Assembly: GCA_947627835.1 (NCBI GenBank)
Contig: CANQXM010000025.1
Span: 1 to 13,757 of the forward strand
Direction: 5' to 3'
DNA length: 13,757 nt
Source of the DNA: an uncultured Bacilli bacterium
GTDB lineage: Bacteria; Bacillota_I; Bacilli_A; RF39; UBA660
Positions 6,091-12,250 of the stretch are shown piece after piece (within the stretch, counting starts at the first letter, position 1; every line of letters begins with the position of its first letter). The translations under genes and the position numbers were made by a program. The notes beneath the pieces are model-generated. The model did not search any database and had not been told where the DNA came from. It saw only the letters and a list, made by a program, of their open reading frames with translations.

Positions 6091-7836
6091 ATGGATTTTC
6101 TAAAAGAACAAGAAAAAATCATCCAAAACGTATTAACAAAACTAGGATATGAAATCGAAGAAGTAACCATTGAAGGAAACAATCGAAAAGACTTAGGAGA
6201 ATTTCAGTACAATGGAATGATGTCTCTTGCAAAAAAATATCACCAAAATCCCATTGAAATGGCTACTAAAGTCGCCGAAGAATTGCAAAAAGAACCCAGC
6301 TTTGAAAAAGTGACTGTAGCAGGTCCTGGCTTTTTAAATATTACGTTTTCCATTCAAAGTTTAATTGAAAAAATTGAAGAAATAAGAAAAAGCAAAGAAT
6401 ATTTATCACCTCTTCCAAAGAAAAAAATTGTCATCGATTATGGGGGACCGAATGTTGCCAAAGTCCTTCATGTCGGTCATCTTCGGAGTGCCAATATCGG
6501 AGAATCTTTAAAACGATTAGCAAAAGCCCTTGGTTATGAAGTTATTGCGGATATTCATCTCGGAGATTACGGACTTCAAATGGGAATGATTATGTTAGAA
6601 ATTCAAACGCGTTATCCAAATCTTTCTTGTTTTCAAGAAAACTTTCATGAAGAATTTGTAAAAGACCTTCCCATCACCAATGATGACTTAATTGATTTAT
6701 ATCCCATTGCTAGTAGTAAAGCCAAAGAACAAGAAGAAATCATGAACCAAGCAAGAGAGATTACCTATAAACTTCAGCAAAACCATCCAGGATATAAAGC
6801 TCTATGGCGCTCGATTATGGAAATTTCTTTAAAAGATATGAAAGAAATCTACCAATTACTATCCGTAAGTTTTGACTTATGGAAAGGGGAAAGTGACGCA
6901 GAAACTTTTATTCCAGAAATGATCGAAGATCTAAGAAAAAAAGGCTTAGTAACACAAAGCGAAGGTGCTGAAATTATTGAAGTAGCAGAAAAAGAGGATA
7001 AAATTGCCGTTCCACCATTGCTATTAATTAAATCCAATAAAACCGTATCCTATGAAACTACCGATTTAGCAACCATTTGGGATCGAATGAAAAATCTTCA
7101 TCCCGATGAAATTTGGTATGTGACCGACAAACGTCAAGAACTTCATTTTACTCAAGTATTTCGGGCAGCCAAGAAAGCAAAAATCGTAAATGATCAAACC
7201 AAATTAGAATTTATCGGTTTTGGAACAATGAATGGAAACGATGGCAAACCATTTAAAACAAGAGAAGGTGGCATCATGACCCTTCGAAACTTAATTGCCT
7301 TAGTAAAAGAAGCCGTTGAAAAAAAGATTATTCCAAGTATTACTGGAAAAGAAAGAGAAGAACTGGCAAGTACCATTGCTATTGGAACCATTAAATTTGC
7401 TGATTTGTTATCACAGCGTTCTACGGATTACATCTTTGATATTGAAAAATTTAGTGATACCAGTGGAAAAACCGGACCATTCATTTTATATTCCACCATT
7501 CGCATGCGTTCGCTTTTAAAAAAAGCTAAAGAAATGGGAATTGAAAATCCCAAAATGACTCAACTAAAAAATAATGGTGACAAAAAAGTGTTAATCCAAA
7601 CACTGACTTTACGAAAAACATTAGAAAACGCATTAAAACAAAAATCATTACATGAAATTGCCAACTTTTTGTATCTATTAAACAATACCTATAATAACTT
7701 TTATGCAGAAAATCGGATTCTGACAGAAAGTGACAAAAACGTAAGAGAATCATGGGTTGCTTTAACAGAATATGTCTATGAAATCAATCAATTGCTTCTA
7801 AATATCTTAGCCATTGAAATCCCTACAAGAATGTAA
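6091..7836 (+). CDS. argS: Arginine--tRNA ligase
   Basis: This class I synthetase charges tRNA-Arg with arginine in the cytoplasm. The protein is 581 aa, close to the usual 550-580. An N-terminal Add1-type domain (about 1-85) recognises the tRNA D-loop. The catalytic Rossmann domain has the HIGH-type motif in GGPNVAKVLHVGHLR (118-132), and the region equivalent to KMSKS is the degenerate GTMNGNDGKPFKTREGG (378-394), as is normal for many ArgRS. The C-terminal DALR-type anticodon-binding domain covers about residues 460-581. The ribosome site AGGTGAAAG precedes the ATG. The gene is alone, between its own promoter and a terminator that overlaps its stop codon. Confidence 0.97.
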   Translation: MDFLKEQEKIIQNVLTKLGYEIEEVTIEGNNRKDLGEFQYNGMMSLAKKYHQNPIEMATKVAEELQKEPSFEKVTVAGPGFLNITFSIQSLIEKIEEIRKSKEYLSPLPKKKIVIDYGGPNVAKVLHVGHLRSANIGESLKRLAKALGYEVIADIHLGDYGLQMGMIMLEIQTRYPNLSCFQENFHEEFVKDLPITNDDLIDLYPIASSKAKEQEEIMNQAREITYKLQQNHPGYKALWRSIMEISLKDMKEIYQLLSVSFDLWKGESDAETFIPEMIEDLRKKGLVTQSEGAEIIEVAEKEDKIAVPPLLLIKSNKTVSYETTDLATIWDRMKNLHPDEIWYVTDKRQELHFTQVFRAAKKAKIVNDQTKLEFIGFGTMNGNDGKPFKTREGGIMTLRNLIALVKEAVEKKIIPSITGKEREELASTIAIGTIKFADLLSQRSTDYIFDIEKFSDTSGKTGPFILYSTIRMRSLLKKAKEMGIENPKMTQLKNNGDKKVLIQTLTLRKTLENALKQKSLHEIANFLYLLNNTYNNFYAENRILTESDKNVRESWVALTEYVYEINQLLLNILAIEIPTRM

Positions 7837-7853
7837 TAATTCTTGTTTTTTTT
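7825..7853 (+). terminator. Intrinsic terminator of argS
   Basis: ACAAGAAT (7825-7832) pairs with ATTCTTGT (7839-7846) around a 6-base loop, followed by a T-tract to 7853. The TAA stop of argS lies in the loop. Confidence 0.88.
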
Positions 7854-7871
7854 CATCATCGCCCCTATAAT
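7843..7871 (+). promoter_or_regulatory. Sigma-A-type promoter of uppS
   Basis: TTGTTT (7843-7848) and TATAAT (7866-7871) are spaced by 17 bases. The -35 box is made of the 3' arm and T-tract of the argS terminator. The predicted start point near 7878 leaves a leader of about 15 bases containing the ribosome site GGGAAGTGAG. Confidence 0.7.
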
Positions 7872-7892
7872 GAGGTTAAGGGAAGTGAGAAA

Positions 7893-8588
7893 ATGGCAAG
7901 TACTTTAAATCATGTCGCAATCATTATGGATGGCAATGGTAGATGGGCCAAAGAAAAAAATATGCCTCGGACATACGGGCATAAAAAAGGATCCGAAAAC
8001 TTGCGAGATTTAAGCTTTTACATTTTTGATCAAGGAATCAAATATTTAAGTGTCTATTGCTTTTCAACTGAAAATTTTAATCGTCCAAAAGAAGAAGTAG
8101 ACTTTTTAATGAATTTGTTTGTAGAAAAATTTCAAAAAGAATTTAAAGAATATAAAAAGAAAAACATTCGAGTTGTATTTAGTGGAAGAAGAGAAAACTT
8201 GCGAGAAGATGTCTTAGAAGCCATGGATACCATCACCGAAGAAACAAAGCAAAACACCCGAGCAACTTTTAATCTTTGCTTAAACTATGGCGGACAATAC
8301 GAAATTGTGGATGCCATTAAAAAAATCATCGCAGAAAAAGTCGATGTAAAAAACTTAACACCTGAAATATTGAATCATTATTTATATCAAGATCTTCCAC
8401 CCGTAGACTTTGTAATTCGTACCAGCGGTGAAAAAAGACTGAGTAACTTTATGCTTTATCAATCAAGTTATGCAGAACTTTATTTTCCAGATGTTTACTT
8501 TCCTGATTTTGACCAAAAAGAATTTGATAAAGCCCTCGATGTCTACTTCCACCGAGATCGAAGATTTGGTAAGATTGAAGAAAAATAG
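7893..8588 (+). CDS. uppS: Isoprenyl transferase / undecaprenyl diphosphate synthase
   Basis: UppS is a cis-prenyltransferase that adds isopentenyl diphosphate units to farnesyl diphosphate, giving the undecaprenyl carrier lipid for peptidoglycan and teichoic acids. At 231 aa it is near the usual 230-250. The N-terminal HVAIIMDGNGRWA (7-19) carries the catalytic Asp13. The C-terminal RTSGE (176-180) and RLSNF (182-186) bind the diphosphate, and RDRRFG closes the protein. All key residues are present. In most Bacillota cdsA follows uppS. Here the next gene is a Fic-like protein, so the usual phospholipid/isoprenoid cluster is broken up. Confidence 0.96.
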   Translation: MASTLNHVAIIMDGNGRWAKEKNMPRTYGHKKGSENLRDLSFYIFDQGIKYLSVYCFSTENFNRPKEEVDFLMNLFVEKFQKEFKEYKKKNIRVVFSGRRENLREDVLEAMDTITEETKQNTRATFNLCLNYGGQYEIVDAIKKIIAEKVDVKNLTPEILNHYLYQDLPPVDFVIRTSGEKRLSNFMLYQSSYAELYFPDVYFPDFDQKEFDKALDVYFHRDRRFGKIEEK

Positions 8589-8606
8589 AAAAAAATTAGA
8601 AAATCG

Positions 8607-8615
8607 TGTTATAAT
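8607..8615 (+). promoter_or_regulatory. Extended -10 promoter inside the uppS terminator
   Basis: TGT followed by a perfect TATAAT (8610-8615) gives an extended -10. TAGAAA at 8586-8591, 18 bases upstream, is a partial -35. The predicted start point (about 8621-8623) lies just after the 5' arm of the following hairpin. Confidence 0.6.
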
Positions 8616-8638
8616 CTCCTACAAAAAGGAGATTTTTT
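8613..8638 (+). terminator. Hairpin with T-tract: uppS terminator that includes the next gene's ribosome site
   Basis: AATCTCCT (8613-8620) pairs perfectly with AGGAGATT (8627-8634) around a 6-base loop and is followed by T's to 8638. It can end uppS transcripts. Its 3' arm is also the AGGAG ribosome site of the Fic-like gene, 7 bases before the ATG at 8639. Confidence 0.75.
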
Positions 8639-9448
8639 ATGCCAGAACAAGATGCCAAAGATTTTATATGGAAAGTGATTGATAGTTATTTAAAAAGAAA
8701 AGCACATCATAATTTAAACATCGACGATCGAAACATTTTTAAAAACGTCATTTCCATGTATATGCGTTATGTTGAAAAACCATCTTTTATGGGAATTATT
8801 GAAATTTACAAACAACTATATATTTTTAATGAAGCCCAAGTGGAAGATAATATAACCAAAGAAGAATTAGAAGGACTTGGAGAAGTGTATGATTACATTA
8901 GTAACTTTGATTATTCAAAAAATAAATTTAATCTATTTACCACTTCACTTATGATTCATATAAAACTATATTCAAAATGTGTTGGAAAAGAATTTGGAGG
9001 AAAACTACGTGATAATACCGCTATTTTATATGACACAAACTATGAAGTACCCGATGCTGAAATTGCCAAAAAATATTTTAATAGTTTGATTCCTGTATCC
9101 GATCAAATCTTTCAACCATTATTTGATGGCGATATCTTTGCATACATTGAAAATTGTATTAAATTAACCGTAACCCTCATTAAATATCAACCCTTTGCAG
9201 ATGGAAACAAACGCGTCTTTCGAGCTCTCTTAAATTTACTTTTAAAACGTATTGGTATTCTTCCCGTATATATCAGTATTGAAGAACGAGAAATTTATAA
9301 GAAAGCCTTACTAAAAGCCATTAAACAAAATGATTACAATGACATTATCAATTTTTACTATTTTAAAATTTGTGAATCAATTATGACCTTAGACTTAAAA
9401 CATACCAAATTTTATGAAGAACCTGTTTCGCCGAAATCAAAAATGTGA
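8639..9448 (+). CDS. Fic/DOC-fold protein with the catalytic His replaced by Gln
   Basis: Fic enzymes use the motif HxFx(D/E)GN(G/K)R to transfer AMP or other nucleotide or phosphate groups onto target proteins. In this 269-aa protein the core helix reads QPFADGNKRVFRALLNLLL (184-202). The DGNKR phosphate-binding loop and the following helix are kept, but the catalytic histidine is Gln184. Upstream, GKLRDNTAIL (121-130) fits the beta-hairpin flap that positions targets. The first ~100 residues are helical and unassigned. No clear inhibitory [S/T]xxxE[G/N] helix was found, and no antitoxin gene is next to it. The start is fixed by AGGAG 7 bases upstream. It could be a catalytically dead binding or regulatory Fic, or use a different chemistry. 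The fold is fairly sure; the function is unknown. Confidence 0.75.
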   Translation: MPEQDAKDFIWKVIDSYLKRKAHHNLNIDDRNIFKNVISMYMRYVEKPSFMGIIEIYKQLYIFNEAQVEDNITKEELEGLGEVYDYISNFDYSKNKFNLFTTSLMIHIKLYSKCVGKEFGGKLRDNTAILYDTNYEVPDAEIAKKYFNSLIPVSDQIFQPLFDGDIFAYIENCIKLTVTLIKYQPFADGNKRVFRALLNLLLKRIGILPVYISIEEREIYKKALLKAIKQNDYNDIINFYYFKICESIMTLDLKHTKFYEEPVSPKSKM

Positions 9449-9454
9449 TAAAAT
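9444..9454 (+). promoter_or_regulatory. Extended -10 promoter of the second prepilin-nuclease operon
   Basis: TGTGA followed by TAAAAT (9449-9454) forms an extended -10 that overlaps the TGA stop of the Fic-like gene. No convincing -35 lies upstream. No terminator separates the two genes, so read-through from the Fic-like gene is also possible. Confidence 0.45.
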
Positions 9455-9478
9455 AAACACGAATGGTAGGAATGATGT

Positions 9479-9820
9479 ATGAAAAATCAAAAAGGATATA
9501 CAATTCCAGAATTATTAGTAGTAATGGTAGTAGTAGGAATTATTGCCATTGTTTGCATTGTAAAAGTAAGTTTTGCTTTTTCAGAAATTAGCAATCCCGA
9601 AGAACAAAAAGAAAAAACAGAAAGATTAGTAGAATTAGCAAGTGAAACTTATGCCAAAAGTAAAGAAGATGAATTCAAAAAAGAAGAAGATACCTATATC
9701 TTTGCCAAAGAAGTAGCTCAAGCTGGCTTTTTATTCGAAAGAGACGAATATAACAGTATGAAAGTAAAAATTTCCTATGATAAGGAAACGGATACATTTA
9801 AAACTGAAGTAGTAGAATAA
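9479..9820 (+). CDS. Type IV prepilin-like protein
   Basis: This 113-aa protein has a class III prepilin signal: leader MKNQKG, then YTIPELL with Gly6 at -1 and Glu11 at +5, and a hydrophobic helix to about residue 33. The remainder is short and highly charged (Lys/Glu-rich, about 38-72), probably a small alpha/beta pilin head. Apart from C26 in the membrane helix it has no cysteines, unlike the prepilin-like protein at 2575-2988. The ribosome site TAGG lies 8 bases before the ATG. The stop codon overlaps the start of the downstream nuclease gene (TAATG), so the two are probably translated together. A minor pilin or pseudopilin is the likely class; the machine it belongs to cannot be seen here. 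Confidence 0.8.
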   Translation: MKNQKGYTIPELLVVMVVVGIIAIVCIVKVSFAFSEISNPEEQKEKTERLVELASETYAKSKEDEFKKEEDTYIFAKEVAQAGFLFERDEYNSMKVKISYDKETDTFKTEVVE

Positions 9821-11697
9821 TGGCAATAACGAAAACCGATTTTTTAGAATATTCTCGTTGTCCAAGATACGTGGCACTCGAAAAAGTAAATCAAGATCGT
9901 TTAGAAGCCGATGTGTCTTATGAAGAATATAAAAATAAAGAATATGAGCTAGCAATGGAAGAACTTCTTTTTTCGATGTTTGAAAATAACGAAGAAGGTT
10001 TAGAAGATAAAATTAACGTGCGAAATCCTCAGCTGGAAGCCATGTTAGATTACTATAAACGCGTAGAATTAGAAGCCGGACATTTAACAGAAAAAATGTT
10101 TCCTGGCAAGACCGTTTATGCCCTTGAAACCAAAAATCAAGAAAGTTTTGATGCTTCTTATCGTGGCATGAAATTACTTTGTTATGTCGATATTTATAAC
10201 GAATGTCAGGATGAAATTAACATTATTGAAGTAAAAGCAACCACCAATAAAAAATACTTACAATTGCAAGGAGGATATCCTGGTAAAGAAAAATATTCCA
10301 TCTTTTTAAAAGAAAACAATATCTTTACCTTAAAAGAAACCCATAAAGATTATCCAATCGAAAAAGAAATGCCTAAAGAACAATATGAGAACTTAAAAAG
10401 TAAACTATTAGATCGTTACCAACTAGGAGCTTATATTTATGATTTAGCAGTACAAAGATTTATTATTGAAAGAGAATACCTAGCATCAAATAATGCGGAA
10501 AAATTAAAGAAAATCAATTATTACCTAGCAGTTTTAAATGCCGATTACGTCTTTGATGGAACCTATGAAAACCAAGAACCGGTTTATCACCCAGATCAAA
10601 ATCAGGAAGAATTAATCACGTTTTTTAAATTAAATGAAGTAACAGAAGAATTACAAGCAAAAGTAAAGCAAGATGCCGATCATATTTACGAATACTTAAA
10701 AAATAGTAATGCTGCGAGAGTTCCGCTTACCAAATCTTGTGGTATGAAAAAACAAAATGTTTGTAAATTCTTTAATCCCATTTGTTCGAGCATCATTCCA
10801 AAGAAAAATTCAGCGTTAACTTATTTAAATAGTGCCCAAGGTTTTAAAGATGAACAAGGCCACGTCCATAAAGGCTTAGGACTCATTAATGAAGGGTATG
10901 TAAGTATGTTTGATATTCCCAAAGAATGGTTAAAAAATAAAAATCACCGCATTCAAAGAGAGTGCTGTGAAAAACATGAAGCGTATAAAAATATTGAAAA
11001 AATCAAAAAAGGAATTGAAAATCTAGAATATCCCATTTATCACTTAGATTTTGAAACGTTCCCATCTCCTGTTCCAAGATTTAAGGGCGAAAGTCCGTTT
11101 ACCCAATCTCCCTTTGAATTTAGTTTGCATATTGAAAGAAAACCCGGGGTATGTGATAAAGAAAAAGACAATGTCTTATTTTTAGCAACCACTACCAAAG
11201 ATGAACGAGAAGAACTTATCAAAACGCTTTTAGAACACGTCGATGTCAACAAAGGAACTTTATTCGCACAAAATGTTTCCTTTGAAAAGGGAAGAATCAA
11301 AGAATTAGCAACCATGTTTTCAAAATATCGAGAGGATTTAATGAAACTCTATGACCGTGGCTTTGATTTACTTTGGTTAGTAAAAAACAAAAAAGAATTT
11401 TATGAAAATTTAGGTTTTTCCAAAGAAGAAAGCGAAACCATTAATTACTATCATGAAAACCTAAACGGATCGTATTCCATTAAAAAGACGCTCCCAGTTT
11501 TCTCAGATTTATCTTATGAAAATCTCGAAGTCAAAAATGGAACCGAAGCCATTATCGAATATGCCAAGTACGATAAAATGAGTAAAGAAGAACGAGAAAT
11601 CAAACAAGAAGCCTTGCGTATTTACTGTCGCCAAGATACATGGGCGATGGTCGAGATTTTAAATCAACTCCGTAAAATTTGTCAATTAGATGTCTAA
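9820..11697 (+). CDS. DUF2779 protein: Cas4/RecB-like nuclease fused to a DEDD exonuclease
   Basis: This 625-aa protein appears to hold two nuclease domains. The N-terminal half looks like a Cas4/AddB-type PD-(D/E)xK nuclease: D124, IEVKA (136-140, with E137 and K139) and the QxxxY motif (Q201, Y205). Four cysteines (C14, C307, C315, C322) match the split 4Fe-4S arrangement of that class. The C-terminal half (about 405-620, DUF2779) resembles a DnaQ/RNase H-fold 3'-5' exonuclease: YHLDFET (D410, E412), NVSFE (E489 in place of the common Asp) and YCRQD (Y602, D606). It is cytoplasmic, with no signal or membrane helix. The start overlaps the upstream stop (TAATG), and no strong ribosome site is seen. 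A DNA repair or end-processing role fits the motifs; the substrate is unknown. No CRISPR genes are nearby. Confidence 0.8.
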   Translation: MAITKTDFLEYSRCPRYVALEKVNQDRLEADVSYEEYKNKEYELAMEELLFSMFENNEEGLEDKINVRNPQLEAMLDYYKRVELEAGHLTEKMFPGKTVYALETKNQESFDASYRGMKLLCYVDIYNECQDEINIIEVKATTNKKYLQLQGGYPGKEKYSIFLKENNIFTLKETHKDYPIEKEMPKEQYENLKSKLLDRYQLGAYIYDLAVQRFIIEREYLASNNAEKLKKINYYLAVLNADYVFDGTYENQEPVYHPDQNQEELITFFKLNEVTEELQAKVKQDADHIYEYLKNSNAARVPLTKSCGMKKQNVCKFFNPICSSIIPKKNSALTYLNSAQGFKDEQGHVHKGLGLINEGYVSMFDIPKEWLKNKNHRIQRECCEKHEAYKNIEKIKKGIENLEYPIYHLDFETFPSPVPRFKGESPFTQSPFEFSLHIERKPGVCDKEKDNVLFLATTTKDEREELIKTLLEHVDVNKGTLFAQNVSFEKGRIKELATMFSKYREDLMKLYDRGFDLLWLVKNKKEFYENLGFSKEESETINYYHENLNGSYSIKKTLPVFSDLSYENLEVKNGTEAIIEYAKYDKMSKEEREIKQEALRIYCRQDTWAMVEILNQLRKICQLDV

Positions 11698-11711
11698 AAA
11701 GTGGTTATTCC

Positions 11712-11746
11712 TTGTATGATTTAAAAAAGCTTTAGTATGATAATAT
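11712..11746 (+). promoter_or_regulatory. Promoter of rpoZ
   Basis: Two readings overlap. TTGTAT (11712-11717) stands 18 bases before TATGAT (11736-11741); alternatively, TATGA followed by TAATAT (11741-11746) is an extended -10. Either places the start about 12-18 bases ahead of the ATG. No terminator for the preceding nuclease gene was found in 11698-11735. Confidence 0.55.
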
Positions 11747-11763
11747 TGTAAGGATGTGAAAAA

Positions 11764-11970
11764 ATGTTATATCCCTCAATTGACAAACTTCTAAACATAG
11801 TGGACTCTAAATATATGCTTGTACATGTAGCAAGTCGTCGTGCTAAACAAATGCTAGAAAATAACCATTATCAAATGAATGAAAGAGATTATGTAAATAA
11901 AAAGCCATTAGGAAGAGCACTCGAAGAAGTAGAAAAAGGTCTTATTCATGTTCAAGTAGAACGCGAGTAA
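11764..11970 (+). CDS. rpoZ: DNA-directed RNA polymerase omega subunit
   Basis: Omega is the small chaperone-like subunit that helps fold beta' and assemble RNA polymerase. The 68-aa protein has the typical start MLYPSIDKLL, the conserved VASRRAKQM helix (22-30), and KPLGRALEEVEKGLI (47-61) near the C-terminus. Length matches Bacillota omega (about 67). AAGGATG lies a few bases upstream of the ATG. In Bacillota rpoZ is commonly downstream of gmk and upstream of priA; here it is a single-gene unit with its own promoter and a terminator built from its last codons. Confidence 0.93.
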   Translation: MLYPSIDKLLNIVDSKYMLVHVASRRAKQMLENNHYQMNERDYVNKKPLGRALEEVEKGLIHVQVERE

Positions 11971-11979
11971 GACTTTTTT
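11939..11979 (+). terminator. Intrinsic terminator formed by the 3' end of rpoZ
   Basis: GTCTTATT (11939-11946) pairs with AGTAAGAC (11966-11973) with one G-U pair. A nested GTTC/GAAC hairpin sits in the loop, and six T's follow. The 5' arm and most of the stem lie within the coding sequence, including the stop codon. Confidence 0.7.
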
Positions 11980-12013
11980 ATTTTGAAAAATACGTGAAAA
12001 TCATCAAAAAAAC

Positions 12014-12042
12014 TTGCAACCCATAAAAAATTATGATACCAT
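12014..12042 (+). promoter_or_regulatory. Promoter of tRNA-Ala
   Basis: TTGCAA (12014-12019) and TACCAT (12037-12042) are spaced by 17 bases, with TATGA just before the -10. The start near 12049 would leave a 5' leader of about 12 bases for RNase P removal. Confidence 0.6.
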
Positions 12043-12060
12043 TAACTTGTTCCAATTTTT

Positions 12061-12137
12061 GGGGAATTAGCTCAGCTGGCTAGAGCACCACGTTTGCACC
12101 GTGGGGGTCAAGGGTTCGAATCCCTTATTCTCCACCA
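12061..12137 (+). tRNA. tRNA-Ala (anticodon UGC), CCA encoded
   Basis: The acceptor arm GGGGAAT (12061-12067) pairs with ATTCTCC (12127-12133) and contains the G3-U70 wobble that alanyl-tRNA synthetase recognises. The D stem is GCTC/GAGC. The anticodon stem CCACG/CGTGG encloses the loop TTTGCAC, with anticodon TGC at 12095-12097. GGTTCGAAT is present in the T arm. Discriminator A (12134) is followed by a genome-encoded CCA. Confidence 0.97.
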
Positions 12138-12150
12138 TATAGGAAGATAA

Positions 12151-12173
12151 CGCCCATGTATATGGGCCTTTTT
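12151..12173 (+). terminator. Intrinsic terminator of tRNA-Ala
   Basis: GCCCAT (12152-12157) pairs with ATGGGC (12162-12167) around a 4-base loop and is followed by CTTTTT. Confidence 0.88.
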
Positions 12174-12250
12174 AGTACCCAAAAATAGGTAAAATCCAGA
12201 TAAATTGCATACAATGAAAAGGGATTCGAAAAAGAAAGGAAATGAAAAAA

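Noticed and set aside
5685..6182. Minus-strand open frames across the coat gene and the argS start
   Set aside because: They mirror His/Met-rich and AT-rich coding, cross terminators and have no ribosome site.
8470..8682. Plus-strand frame bridging uppS and the Fic-like gene
   Set aside because: It overlaps two well-supported genes in another frame and crosses the terminator hairpin; there is no homology signal.
8639..9448. Classical Fic/Doc toxin-antitoxin module
   Set aside because: The catalytic His is missing, no antitoxin gene is adjacent and no inhibitory helix motif was found.
9820..11697. CRISPR-associated Cas4
   Set aside because: The N-terminal half is Cas4-like, but the protein continues into a DEDD exonuclease domain, and there are no repeats, spacers or other cas genes in the window.
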